Source: Clostridiales bacterium (GTDB lineage: Bacteria; Bacillota; Clostridia; Oscillospirales; Acutalibacteraceae). From it: a DNA stretch of 64,000 nucleotides. The stretch is from positions 62,001-126,000 of the forward strand of contig DUNU01000020.1 in assembly GCA_012839185.1 (NCBI GenBank), in the 5' to 3' direction. The notes under the pieces were generated by a model. The model saw nothing but the letters and a program-made list of their open reading frames with translations, was not told where the DNA came from and made no database searches. This document shows positions 46,801 through 55,045 of this stretch, piece after piece. Each line of letters opens with the position of its first letter. Position 1 is the stretch's first letter. Both the position numbers and the translations under genes were made by a program.

Positions 46801-46890
46801 CCCGAAATGGAACGACTTGTCATTGATTTTTCAAAATATGAAATACAAAATGGAGATACGATAAAACTTACCGTCAGGAGGGCAAAATAA
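43873..46890 (+). CDS. Fused double flavoprotein: GlpA-like dehydrogenase + BFD [2Fe-2S] + FAD/NAD oxidoreductase
   Basis: The 1005-residue protein joins enzymes usually encoded separately. Residues 1-68 form a small BON-like domain. A DAO-type FAD domain begins at GGGISG (90-95) and resembles anaerobic glycerol-3-phosphate dehydrogenase GlpA. A BFD-type [2Fe-2S] domain follows with C491, C493, C528 and C533. A second flavin domain starts at GGGPAG (599-604) and resembles the GlpB/NADH-oxidase-like FAD enzymes usually next to GlpA. A beta-rich C-terminal domain ends it (~930-1005). It probably oxidises a polyol phosphate and passes electrons between flavins. GTG 43873 is a tentative start; TTG 43882 is possible. 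Confidence 0.88.
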   Translation: MVELNIRKANKKLRKLYGDRVYAEFRDNCIYVKGELDDWNDIVKACSLCVSKDKNVHVINDIVYSKAPVTQPTDVFVPDTIYETDVLIIGGGISGVSIARELSKWNVDILLIDKESDVAKHASGANDGEVHPGIDLFGKSVKKSYVLKGNEIYPKICEELNVSFERKGQVVGFTQGILRPVLEIFAAYNRKFGVPETKIVGKKHIKDFEPNICPDCKFALVNPTAGCVCPYGLTVAYAENAVWNGAKIMLNTKAVSMKVENGNILEVHTNNGIIKPKIVINAAGVFAEDIAKMADDRFYSIHPRRGTNSILDSKAAGLVNSITSIKRLTLQKSHTKGGGVLHTIHDNILVGPDAVETYEKENTETNPDSIKRVFDKQKVAVPTLSERDIITYFTGVRAPTFEEDFIIEQGRNTKNLIHCAGIQSPGLTCAPVVALDIEKMTVDMLKHIGVDVSKNASFNPIRKGVVSLRELSDSERAKLIAENPDYGEIVCRCEQISKGEIIDALNSPICVPTVDGVKRRVRPGMGRCQGGFCSPIVMKIIAEHQGISIEEVRKSNDDSVILFGDIKKSPSRIEKQVDIKEENILNVINDVSTDVLVIGGGPAGLAAAISAHDNGAKVLLIEREARLGGILKQCIHDGFGLIRFGEKLSGPEYAGRFIKEFEKRNIDKLILAFVTDIKKTENGYNVKAVTRKGIAEIDTKTIVLATGCRERTAKQISIHGTRPAGVFTAGNAQYFTNILGKKTAKNAVILGSGDIGLIMARRLTLEGTKVLGVYEAKSTPSGLTRNLQQCLDDYDIPLYLSHTVTRVYGKDRLEAVQIAKVDENMRPIAGTEQKISCDALILSVGLIPENELAESLNIKIDPKTRGPVCDENFMTNVGGIFTCGNATHVNDLVDYVSESAEIAGKAAAQYSSERTEYVNIEADSSLLYCVPQRLNINNLGNTTMYFRSREILENAEFEIYLGDKVCFSKKYRHLKPPEMERLVIDFSKYEIQNGDTIKLTVRRAK

Positions 46891-47237
46891 TGGAACTTGT
46901 ATGTATTGTCTGTCCGAATGGCTGTGTGATGAATGTTGAGAAAGCGGCTTCGGATATTGTCGTAATAGGTAATAAATGCAAAAAGGGAATCGAATTCGCA
47001 ATAGCCGAAATTACTTGTCCGATGCGGACAATCAGTTCAACCGTTGCAACTGTTTTTCCCGATTATCCCGTAATTCCCGTCAGAGTGTCTGCCGAAATAC
47101 CAAAAGATAGAATATTTGATGTTATGCGTGAAATCAACAAAGTTGAGCTTGATAAACGACTTGATGAAAATGAAATTGTAATTGAAAATGTGTGCGGACT
47201 TTCTGTTGATATTATAACAACGCAATCTATGAAATAG
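46890..47237 (+). CDS. DUF1667 cysteine-rich protein
   Basis: The 115-residue protein has the DUF1667 pattern with cysteines at 5, 8, 12, 30 and 43 (CIVCPNGC, NKCKKG, ITCPMR), likely to hold an iron-sulfur cluster. DUF1667 genes typically follow the GlpA-like and second FAD oxidoreductase genes in Clostridia, forming a three-subunit enzyme thought to act like anaerobic GlpABC. Here it starts in a one-base TAATG overlap with the fused flavoprotein, so the two products probably form one complex. Confidence 0.88.
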   Translation: MELVCIVCPNGCVMNVEKAASDIVVIGNKCKKGIEFAIAEITCPMRTISSTVATVFPDYPVIPVRVSAEIPKDRIFDVMREINKVELDKRLDENEIVIENVCGLSVDIITTQSMK

Positions 47238-47246
47238 GAGGAAAAT

Positions 47247-48800
47247 ATGGACTCTCCGTTAATTCTGACCTTTGATGTCGGAACACAAAGTTGCAGAGCG
47301 ATGTTGGTTGACAAACACGGCAATTTTGCGGGTATTGCCCGAGTAAAGTACGATGTCCCGTTTTTCTCAAAAGAGACGGGATATGCCGAGCAGACACCGA
47401 ATTTTTATCTGGATAAAATATCGGAAAGTTGTGCAAAACTTAAACAGACCAATGCAAGTGATTTTGCAAATATCGCAGCTGTTACGATAACTACAATCCG
47501 AGATACCGTTTTATGTCTTGATGAGAATAACGAGCCGCTTCGTGATTTTATCGTCTGGATTGATAAGCGTGAAGCCGCAGATGATATTGAAATTCCTGCA
47601 CATAAAAAAGTGATATTTCAATTGGCGGGAATGACCGATACCGTCCATATGCAATACCGAGCAACGGCATATAATTGGCTTTATCAGAACGAACGGGACA
47701 TCATTGACAAAACGGCAAAATATGTCATGCTTCCGACCTACTTGAATTACAAGTTGACGGGAAGATTGGTTGACAGTTATGCAAATATGATTGGTCATGT
47801 CCCTTTTGATTACGAAAAATGCACATGGCAAGCAATGTCGGCTTTAACAAGACTCTTTTGCGATATTCCACCGGAAAAACTTCCCGATTTGATTGCTCCG
47901 GGCGACACGGTTGGCACGATAACCGAGGAAGCTGAGTTTTTAACCGGAATTCCCGCAGGCTTGCCGTTGATTACAACAGGCTCAGATAAGGGATGCGAAA
48001 CACTCGGATTATCGGTTTTGGGGAAAGGAAAGGCAGCATTGTCCTTCGGCACAACCGCAACGGTACAGACGACAACAAAAAAATATATCGAACCGCAACA
48101 GTTTATGCCTGCATATCCCGCTGCAATTAAGGGATATTATAATCCCGAAATTCAGATATACAGCGGTTATTGGACCATCTCTTGGTTTATTCGTGAATTT
48201 TGCGAAAAAGAAATAATCGAATCACATAAAACCGGAAAAAGTGTAGAGGAAATACTAAACGAACATCTTAAAGATATTCCGCCTTGTTGTGAGGGACTGG
48301 TTATGCAGCCGTACTGGACGCCGGGAATAACAATTCCGAATGCAAAAGGAACTTTAACCGGATTTACGACAAAACATACAAAATATCATGTCTATCGAAG
48401 CATCATTGAAGGAATCGGTTTTGCCCTTTATGAGGGGATGAAAGGCATTGAAAAACGTTCAAACGATGAGATAAGAGAATTGTTTGTTGCCGGCGGTGGT
48501 TCTCAGAGTGATGAAATTTGTCAGATTACAGCCGATATGTTCGGCTTGCCCGTAAAACGCATTCATACTCACGAGGCAAGCGGGATAGGTTCATCAATGA
48601 TTGCTTTTGTATCTTTGGGTGTTTACCGGGATATATCAGAAGCAATAAAAAACATGATAAGAGTAAAGGATGTGTTTAAGCCGAATATGTCAATTCATAA
48701 GAAATATATGAACACTTATTACTACGTTTATGAGAAAATTTATCCCAGACTGCTACCGGTTTTCAAGGGAATGAAGAAGAATTCAGGAGGAAAAATATGA
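47247..48800 (+). CDS. FGGY-family carbohydrate kinase, glycerol/polyol type
   Basis: The 517-residue kinase has the FGGY blocks: TFDVGTQSCRAMLV at the start, IRDTVLCLDE, GSDKGCETLG, the SFGTTATVQTTT loop, and LFVAGGGSQSDEICQI. It should phosphorylate a polyol or sugar with ATP. It is only distantly similar to the kinase at 24287. The setting next to a GlpA-like enzyme suggests a glycerol-like substrate, but the residues that define glycerol kinase are not clear enough to assign it. It overlaps the next gene by 4 bp and has AGGAGG upstream. Confidence 0.85.
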   Translation: MDSPLILTFDVGTQSCRAMLVDKHGNFAGIARVKYDVPFFSKETGYAEQTPNFYLDKISESCAKLKQTNASDFANIAAVTITTIRDTVLCLDENNEPLRDFIVWIDKREAADDIEIPAHKKVIFQLAGMTDTVHMQYRATAYNWLYQNERDIIDKTAKYVMLPTYLNYKLTGRLVDSYANMIGHVPFDYEKCTWQAMSALTRLFCDIPPEKLPDLIAPGDTVGTITEEAEFLTGIPAGLPLITTGSDKGCETLGLSVLGKGKAALSFGTTATVQTTTKKYIEPQQFMPAYPAAIKGYYNPEIQIYSGYWTISWFIREFCEKEIIESHKTGKSVEEILNEHLKDIPPCCEGLVMQPYWTPGITIPNAKGTLTGFTTKHTKYHVYRSIIEGIGFALYEGMKGIEKRSNDEIRELFVAGGGSQSDEICQITADMFGLPVKRIHTHEASGIGSSMIAFVSLGVYRDISEAIKNMIRVKDVFKPNMSIHKKYMNTYYYVYEKIYPRLLPVFKGMKKNSGGKI

Positions 48801-50533
48801 GCGTAAAACCGTACAAGGGCTTTGAGCCTAATTGGATTAAGACACCGGCACCTGCCGACAGTTACAGGTCGATATTCCGTTGGGGTGATCCCGAATTTGT
48901 GAAATATCCGAAAGAAACTCTTTTCAAGATGATGAAAGAGAAATTTAAGATGACCGATGAGGACTTCAAGAATTATGCACTTGACATCGGTACGGATAAG
49001 GTTTCACTTCCCGACCACAAATCGAATATTTCAAAAGAACATCTTGATGCTTTGATAAAAATCGTCGGTGAAGAAAATGTAAGCACTGAGGACTATCCTC
49101 GTTTGGCGGTTGCTTACGGCAGCACAGCCTATGATTTGCTTCGTATCCGTCAAAGAAAATTTGACAGTCTTCCCGATGCTGTTGTTTATCCGTCAACCTC
49201 TTTTGAAGTTGAACAACTTGTTGATTATTGCACGGCTAATGACATTCCGCTTTATGTGTATGGCGGCGGCAGTTCGGTTACTCGTGGCGTTGAACCTGTC
49301 AAGGGTGGTATTTCTCTTGATATGAGAAAAAACTTCAACAAAGTTCTCGATTTTAACGATATTGACCAGACAATCACCGTTCAAGCCGGTATGTCAGGTC
49401 CGGCACTTGAAGAAGCCGTCAATAATGCAGTTACCCGTTTTGGTGCAACGAGAGCATATACAACCGGTCACTTCCCGCAGTCATTTGAATATTCAAGTGT
49501 CGGCGGTTGGGTGGTTACTCGCGGTGCAGGGCAGAACAGTACATATTACGGAACAATTGCTGATATTGTTTTATCTCAAAAATATGCCACTCCGATTGGT
49601 GTGATTGAAACTTCTCATTACCCCCGTGAGGCTTGCGGTCCCGATCTTAATCAAATTATGATGGGTTCGGAAGGAACATTCGGCGTTCTTACCGAAGTAA
49701 CCTTAAAACTTCGTCGCTATATGCCCGAAAACAGAAAACGCTTTTCCTATATCTTCAAGGATTGGGAAACAGCCATGGCAGCAGGTCGTGAAATGATGCA
49801 ATGTGAATGCGGTTTGTCGTCTGTATTTCGTATTTCCGACGGCGAAGAAACCAATCTTATGCTTCGTCTTTATAACGTGGATGAAACTCCGCTTCATCCC
49901 CTGCTTGAAAAACTGGGCTTCAAAGATATGGAATGCAGTTTATTCTTAGGCTTTACCGACGGCGAAAAGGGTTATTCTGAGAATGTAGCAAAGAATATCA
50001 AGCGAATTGCAAAAAAATTCGGAGGTTTCAGTCTGACCTCTTTTGTATGCAGAAGTTGGGAAAAGGGCAGATTTACCGATCCCTATCTTCGTGATACAAT
50101 GATGGACTTTGGTGTTACGACAGATACGCTTGAATGTACGGTAAACTGGTCAAACATGGCACAGGTACACAGAGATGTCAGAAAAGTATGTCATGCTCTG
50201 CCCAATACTATTGTTACAACCCACATGTCTCATTGTTATCCGCAAGGAGCAAACCTCTATTTCATCTTTATTACAAGGATGAATGATGCTGATGATTTCA
50301 AGGCATATCACACGACAATTCTTGATGCTATCCAAAAATCCGGTGCGGCAATTTCTCACCATCACGGCATCGGAAAAATGTTTGCCCCGTGGCTTGAAGG
50401 TTATATCGGAGATAAGGAATACGGAGTATTTAAAGTTCTTAAAGACTACTTTGACCCGAAATATAATATGAATCCCGGTGGCACACTCGGTCTTGACTTA
50501 AAAGAAGACGAAAAAAGATTTATGAACAAATAG
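48797..50533 (+). CDS. FAD-binding oxidase/synthase, alkyl-DHAP synthase (AGPS)/GlcD-like
   Basis: The 578-residue protein has the PCMH FAD fold: YPSTSFEVEQLVDYC, YGGGSSVTRGVEP, TGHFPQSFEYSSVGGWV, MMGSEGTFGVLTEV. The C-terminal SHHHGIGKMFAPW carries the triple His of alkyl-dihydroxyacetonephosphate synthase, and the NPGGTLGL end is the family terminus. AGPS makes ether-lipid precursors; related GlcD/D-LDH enzymes oxidise 2-hydroxyacids. Which reaction applies is not settled, although FRWGDPE and HHH favour the AGPS branch. It starts in an ATGA overlap with the kinase. Its 3' end was copied twice downstream (51439, 52450). Confidence 0.85.
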   Translation: MSVKPYKGFEPNWIKTPAPADSYRSIFRWGDPEFVKYPKETLFKMMKEKFKMTDEDFKNYALDIGTDKVSLPDHKSNISKEHLDALIKIVGEENVSTEDYPRLAVAYGSTAYDLLRIRQRKFDSLPDAVVYPSTSFEVEQLVDYCTANDIPLYVYGGGSSVTRGVEPVKGGISLDMRKNFNKVLDFNDIDQTITVQAGMSGPALEEAVNNAVTRFGATRAYTTGHFPQSFEYSSVGGWVVTRGAGQNSTYYGTIADIVLSQKYATPIGVIETSHYPREACGPDLNQIMMGSEGTFGVLTEVTLKLRRYMPENRKRFSYIFKDWETAMAAGREMMQCECGLSSVFRISDGEETNLMLRLYNVDETPLHPLLEKLGFKDMECSLFLGFTDGEKGYSENVAKNIKRIAKKFGGFSLTSFVCRSWEKGRFTDPYLRDTMMDFGVTTDTLECTVNWSNMAQVHRDVRKVCHALPNTIVTTHMSHCYPQGANLYFIFITRMNDADDFKAYHTTILDAIQKSGAAISHHHGIGKMFAPWLEGYIGDKEYGVFKVLKDYFDPKYNMNPGGTLGLDLKEDEKRFMNK

Positions 50534-50543
50534 GAGGACGACT

Positions 50544-51425
50544 ATGCAAAAGATTATTGCTTTCTTTATGGCGATTATTGCATTTTTTATGCAGTTATTC
50601 GGCATAAAATCGATTCAACAGTTTAGAAACGTGTCTTACGACGAAGGCAAAAATCAATCTATTCATCTTGCTATTCCTTACAATGCTAAGGGGGATTACG
50701 GGATGATGGTGCTCATTCACGGAGGTGGCTGGACAGGCGGAGATAAGGATGATTTCTGGGGAATGGCAAAAAACATCGCAAAGGAGCAGGACCTTGTTGC
50801 TACAAGCATTGGTTACAGGTTTTTGACCGAAGGCGGAGATGTTGATTGTAATGCAATGCTTGATGACATTCAAAGTGCGATTGAAGCGGCAATAGAAAAA
50901 GCAGCCCAAAAAGGTGTAAATATCACCAAGATCGGTATCGGCGGATATTCTGCCGGAGGACATCTGTCACTTATTTATGCTTATAAATGTGCCGATGAAT
51001 GTCCCGTTCCGGTAAAATTTGTAATTTCTTTTGCCGGACCAACCGATATGAATGATGAAAATTGGTTTGGGAGTGAGATTGTTTTTCCGGAAGATTATGC
51101 TCTGTCTGTTTTGACAGAACTTACCGGTACTGAAATTACCGCTGAAAACAGGAACAGTGAAGAATCCAGAGCCGCATTGGCAGCCGTTTCTCCGATTTCT
51201 TATATAACGCCTGCAAGTGCACCGACGATTATTCTTCACGGGAAAAAGGACAATGTAGTTCCGTTTTCCAATTCTGAAACTCTTGATGAATTACTTACGT
51301 TAAACGGTGTAGAGCATCACTTTTTCATCAGTGAAAATGCAGGTCATGGTTTTTCTGATGACCCCGAAACAAGTGATGCTGCCGGAGCAAAGTTTGATGA
51401 TTACATGAATACATATCTTAAGTAA
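50544..51425 (+). CDS. Alpha/beta hydrolase esterase, copy 1
   Basis: The 293-residue protein has an N-terminal hydrophobic segment (about 3-21) that acts as a signal or anchor. The alpha/beta hydrolase motifs are the oxyanion-hole HGGGW (59-63), nucleophile Ser136 in GYSAGGH, an acid Asp236 in GKKDNVVPF and His268 in GHGFSDDP. The fold matches carboxylesterase/BD-FAE-like enzymes that cleave acyl or carbohydrate esters. It starts 10 bp after the AGPS-like gene with AGGAGGAC. It is the first of three paralogues. Confidence 0.92.
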   Translation: MQKIIAFFMAIIAFFMQLFGIKSIQQFRNVSYDEGKNQSIHLAIPYNAKGDYGMMVLIHGGGWTGGDKDDFWGMAKNIAKEQDLVATSIGYRFLTEGGDVDCNAMLDDIQSAIEAAIEKAAQKGVNITKIGIGGYSAGGHLSLIYAYKCADECPVPVKFVISFAGPTDMNDENWFGSEIVFPEDYALSVLTELTGTEITAENRNSEESRAALAAVSPISYITPASAPTIILHGKKDNVVPFSNSETLDELLTLNGVEHHFFISENAGHGFSDDPETSDAAGAKFDDYMNTYLK

Positions 51426-51438
51426 AAAATATCACTTT

Positions 51439-51545
51439 GTATTCAAGGCTCTTAAAGACTGATTTGCCCCGCAATATAACATGAAATCCGGCGGTACACA
51501 CGGTCTTGACTTAAAATAAGATTAAAAAAATTAATGAACAAACAG
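51439..51545 (+). pseudogene. Decayed copy of the AGPS-like gene 3' end, first
   Basis: This gap aligns almost base for base with 50426-50533, the last 35 codons and stop of the AGPS-like gene. Shared blocks include CTTAAAGAC, ATATAACATG/ATATAATATG and GGTCTTGACTTAAAA. The copy has an in-frame TGA, a one-base deletion near the end and the stop TAG changed to CAG, so it is noncoding. Confidence 0.92.
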
Positions 51546-51555
51546 GAGGACAATT

Positions 51556-52437
51556 ATGCAAAAGATTATTGCTTTCTTTATGGCAATTATTATGTTTTTC
51601 GCACAATTATTCGGTATTAAACCGATTAAGAAGTTCCAGAATATTTCCTATGGTGCAGACAAGAATCAATCTATCAGCCTCACAATCCCTTACAACGCGA
51701 AGGGGGATTACGGTATGATGGTGTTCATTCACGGCGGTGGCTGGACAGGCGGTAATAAGGAAGAATACTGGGGAATGACAAAAGCTGCCGCTCAGGATTA
51801 CGGTATTGTTGGCTTAACAATCGGTTACAGACTCTTAACCGAAGGCGGAGACGTTGATTTTAACACTATGATGTCTGATATTCAAAAGGCAATTGAAAAG
51901 GCAATAGAAAAATCAGCCCAAGAGGGTGTTAATATCACAAAAATCGGTATAGGCGGATATTCCGCAGGAGGACATCTTTCACTTTCTTATGCTTATAAAT
52001 GTGTTGACGAATGCCCTGTTCCGATAAAATTTGTGTTTACCGATGCAGGACCTACCGACATGAATGATCCAAATTGGCTTGGGGACGACATTGTATTTTC
52101 GCAAGACTATGTTGTGGCTGTTGTGTCAGAACTTACTAATACAAACATTACACTCGAAAATAAGGATAGTGAAGAATCTAAGGCAGCATTGGCAGCCGTT
52201 TCGCCGATTTCTTATATTACGCCTTCAAGCGTGCCCACAATTATAGTTCACGGAAAAAAAGATAATGTAGTACCGTTTTCCAATGCTGAAAGTCTTGACG
52301 AGGCACTTACATTTAACGGAGTACAACATGAGTTCTTCATTCTTGAAAAATCCGATCACGGTCTTTCCAATGACCCCGAAATACGTAATGCAGCCACACA
52401 AAAGCTGGAAAATTATGTAAACACATATCTTAAGTAA
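51556..52437 (+). CDS. Alpha/beta hydrolase esterase, copy 2
   Basis: Paralogue of copies 1 and 3, also exactly 293 residues, with the same N-terminal hydrophobic segment. HGGGW, GYSAGGH, GKKDNVVPF and SDHGLSNDP show that the catalytic Ser-Asp-His set is intact. Differences concentrate in residues 70-95 and 160-205, where lid or substrate contacts would lie, so specificity may have changed. It keeps the AGGAGGAC ribosome site of copy 1. Confidence 0.92.
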   Translation: MQKIIAFFMAIIMFFAQLFGIKPIKKFQNISYGADKNQSISLTIPYNAKGDYGMMVFIHGGGWTGGNKEEYWGMTKAAAQDYGIVGLTIGYRLLTEGGDVDFNTMMSDIQKAIEKAIEKSAQEGVNITKIGIGGYSAGGHLSLSYAYKCVDECPVPIKFVFTDAGPTDMNDPNWLGDDIVFSQDYVVAVVSELTNTNITLENKDSEESKAALAAVSPISYITPSSVPTIIVHGKKDNVVPFSNAESLDEALTFNGVQHEFFILEKSDHGLSNDPEIRNAATQKLENYVNTYLK

Positions 52438-52449
52438 AAATAGTACTTT

Positions 52450-52556
52450 GTATTTAAAGCTCTTAAAGACTGATTTGCCCCGAAATATAACATGAATTCC
52501 GGCGGTATTCTTTGTCTTGAATTAAATTAAGATTAAGCAGATTTATAAACAAACAG
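52450..52556 (+). pseudogene. Decayed copy of the AGPS-like gene 3' end, second
   Basis: A second noncoding copy of the same ~107 bp tail. It shares with the first copy the change GACTGATTTGCCCC, including the in-frame TGA, but carries further changes of its own. It was therefore derived from an already decayed copy, or the two were homogenised. Confidence 0.9.
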
Positions 52557-52566
52557 GAGGACAATT

Positions 52567-53448
52567 ATGGAAAAGATTATTGCTTTCTTTATGGCAATTA
52601 TTATGTTTTTCGCACAGTTATTCGGGATAAAACCGCTCAGACAGTACAAAAATGTTTCTTACGGCGAAGACAGGAAGCAGGCAATTCACCTTGCAATTCC
52701 CTTTGAGGCAAAAGGCGATTGCGGGATGATAGTTCTTGTTCATGGTGGCGGTTGGGCTGCCGGTGATAAGGATGATTGCTGGGAAACTGCAAAAAGCATT
52801 GCAAAGGAGTTTGATATTGTTGCCGTTAGTGTCGGTTACAGGTTAATAACTCCGGGCGGAGGCGTTGACTGTAACGCTATACTTGATGACATTCAAAAGG
52901 GAATTGAAAAAGCAATAGAAAAATCTGCTCAAAAAGGCGTAAATATCACGAAGATAGGTATCGGCGGATTCTCTGCCGGAGGGCATATTTCTCTTGATTA
53001 TGCTTACAAATGTGCCGATGAATGTCCCGTTCCGGTAGAATTCGTATTCTCATATGCAGGTCCCACCGATATGAATGATGAAAATTGGTTTGACAGTGAA
53101 AATCTCTTTACTTTTGAACAACTTATGTTTATCATGACGGAACTTACCGGCACTGAAGTTACAGCTGAAAACAAGGATAGTGCAGAAGTAAAAGCAGAGT
53201 TGGCTGCCATTTCTCCGATTTCTTATATCACACCTGCAAGCGTGCCGACGATTATTCTTCACGGTAAACAAGATAATATAGTGCCGTTTTCCAATGCAGA
53301 AACACTTGACGAACTACTTACGCTCAACGGAGTAAAACATGAATTTTTCATATTTGAAAATTCCGGTCACGGTCTTTCCGATGATCCCGAAACAAGTGTT
53401 ACTGCATCAAGTAAGTTGTGGGATTACATAAACGAATATCTTAAGTAG
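52567..53448 (+). CDS. Alpha/beta hydrolase esterase, copy 3
   Basis: Third 293-residue paralogue. HGGGW, GFSAGGH, GKQDNIVPF and SGHGLSDDP keep the catalytic set; GYSAGGH of the other copies becomes GFSAGGH. The N-terminal segment is nearly identical to that of copy 2 (FFMAIIMFFAQLFGIKP), placing these two closer to each other there. It ends the operon; the glutamine synthetase gene downstream has its own promoter. Confidence 0.92.
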   Translation: MEKIIAFFMAIIMFFAQLFGIKPLRQYKNVSYGEDRKQAIHLAIPFEAKGDCGMIVLVHGGGWAAGDKDDCWETAKSIAKEFDIVAVSVGYRLITPGGGVDCNAILDDIQKGIEKAIEKSAQKGVNITKIGIGGFSAGGHISLDYAYKCADECPVPVEFVFSYAGPTDMNDENWFDSENLFTFEQLMFIMTELTGTEVTAENKDSAEVKAELAAISPISYITPASVPTIILHGKQDNIVPFSNAETLDELLTLNGVKHEFFIFENSGHGLSDDPETSVTASSKLWDYINEYLK

Positions 53449-53494
53449 AAAATATCGCTTCCTTCGGGGAGCGGTATTGCTATGTAAAATGCTG

Positions 53495-53523
53495 TTGACA
53501 TAGCGGTAAAAAAGATGTATAAT
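53495..53523 (+). promoter_or_regulatory. Consensus promoter of glutamine synthetase
   Basis: TTGACA (53495-53500), 17 bp, TATAAT (53518-53523), a full consensus match. The leader is about 80 nt. Confidence 0.9.
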
Positions 53524-53608
53524 TATCCACAATAATTGTTTAATGACGTTTATCGTGAATTAAACATTGTATATTTAAGTGTATAATATGACTGAAGGGA
53601 ATTATCAG

Positions 53609-55033
53609 ATGAGCAAAACATTCAGCGACATTCAGAAAATTATTGCCGACAACGGCATAAAGATGATTGATTTTAAGATGGTTGACATAAAGGGACAATA
53701 TCGTCATGTTACCGTTCCTGCCGAACATTTTGATGAGGAGATGATAGAGCAGGGTATAGGTTTCGATGCCTCAAACTATGGCTATGCGGTAGTTGAAAAG
53801 AGCGATATGGTGTTTATCCCCGATTTGGACACCGCTTTTATTGATCCGTTTTGTGATATTCCCACTTTGACAATCTGCGGTGATGCAATGATTATTGATT
53901 CGCCGAAACATCGTCCGCTTGCACAATATCCGAGAAATATTATCAAAGCCGCTACCGAATATATGAAATCAACGGGTATTGCCGATGAGATGCTTATTCT
54001 TCCCGAGTTTGAGTTTTATCTTTTCGACCATGTGGGTTGGGAAGTAAATCCGAACAGAATTGCACTTGATTTGGATGCAAATCAGTCATATTGGAATAGT
54101 GCCTTTCAAGGTTTAGGTCATATTGTACCGAAACAAAAGGCATATCATATAGCAAAACCCTATGACACTTCTTATGAATGCAGAAGCAAAATGTGCATGT
54201 ATATCGAAGAAGCGGGTATTCCCGTTAAATATCATCATCCCGAAGTTGCCGCCTCCGGTCAGTTTGAAATCGAACCGATGCTCGGCGAAGTTACAAAGAT
54301 GGCTGATGCAACAATGATGATTAAGTATATTATCAAGAATACAGCGGCACAATTCGGAAAGAGTGCAACCCTTATGCCGAAACCCGTTTACGGCGAAGCC
54401 GGCAGCGGTATGCATGTTCATATTATCCTGATGAAAGACGGAGAGAGTGTGTTCTCCGATGATAACGGCTACTCTCATCTTTCAAAAACTGCTCACTATT
54501 TTATCGGCGGTTTGCTTAAACACATTGCCTCTCTCTGTGCAATAACCAATCCCTCAACCAACTCATTCAAGCGTCTTGTTCCCGGCTATGAAGCACCCGT
54601 AACCGTCGGTTACGCCACATCAAACAGAAGTGCCGTTATCCGTATTCCTGCCTATGCAAAACAGCCGAATGAACGCCGTTTTGAACTCAGAAACCCTGAT
54701 GCTACCTGCAATCCCTATTTCTGCTATGCCGCTATTTTAATGGCAGGTCTTGACGGAATAAAGAATAAAATCGATCCGCATGAAAACGGCTGGGGACCTT
54801 ATGACTTTAATCTCTATAATCTTCCGGAGGATGAAAAAAAGAAACTTACCGGACTTCCGACAAATCTTGAAGATGCTCTTGATGCACTTGAAAAGGATAA
54901 CGATTATCTGACAGCAGGCGGAGTTTTCCCGAAAGAACTGATTGATAATCTTATTAAAATTACAAGAGAGGAAGCACGTCAGATTTCTCAAGTCCCGCAT
55001 CCCGCTGAATTTGAAAAATATTACAATCTTTAA
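53609..55033 (+). CDS. glnA: Glutamine synthetase, type I
   Basis: This 474-residue GSI makes glutamine from glutamate, ammonia and ATP as a dodecamer. Visible blocks are EFEFYLFD (metal Glu), GSGMHVHI, NPSTNSFKRLVPGYEAP, RSAVIRIP and RRFELRNPDATCNPY. NLYNLPEDE near the C terminus resembles the adenylylation Tyr loop of GSI-beta, although regulation by adenylylation is not typical of Firmicutes. The start ATG 53609 follows GAAGGGA by 8 nt; an upstream GTG at 53579 is rejected. No glnR-type regulator is adjacent. Confidence 0.95.
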   Translation: MSKTFSDIQKIIADNGIKMIDFKMVDIKGQYRHVTVPAEHFDEEMIEQGIGFDASNYGYAVVEKSDMVFIPDLDTAFIDPFCDIPTLTICGDAMIIDSPKHRPLAQYPRNIIKAATEYMKSTGIADEMLILPEFEFYLFDHVGWEVNPNRIALDLDANQSYWNSAFQGLGHIVPKQKAYHIAKPYDTSYECRSKMCMYIEEAGIPVKYHHPEVAASGQFEIEPMLGEVTKMADATMMIKYIIKNTAAQFGKSATLMPKPVYGEAGSGMHVHIILMKDGESVFSDDNGYSHLSKTAHYFIGGLLKHIASLCAITNPSTNSFKRLVPGYEAPVTVGYATSNRSAVIRIPAYAKQPNERRFELRNPDATCNPYFCYAAILMAGLDGIKNKIDPHENGWGPYDFNLYNLPEDEKKKLTGLPTNLEDALDALEKDNDYLTAGGVFPKELIDNLIKITREEARQISQVPHPAEFEKYYNL

Positions 55034-55045
55034 TTTCAATGAAAA

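Larger units (their letters stand above)
50426..53448 (+). repeat. Tandem triplication: AGPS-like 3' tail plus esterase (unit ~1.01 kb)
   Basis: The region consists of three head-to-tail copies starting at 50426, 51439 and 52450. Each holds ~107 bp derived from the end of the AGPS-like gene, an AGGAGGAC ribosome site and a 293-codon esterase. Only the first copy of the tail is coding. The period is 1011-1013 bp. After each esterase stop the motif ATATCACTT or a variant (ATAGTACTT, ATATCGCTT) recurs, marking the recombination joint. Confidence 0.9.

Noticed and set aside
53579..53608. GTG start 10 codons upstream for glutamine synthetase
   Set aside because: GAAGGGA lies between it and ATG 53609 at proper spacing for the ATG, and the family starts near the ATG.
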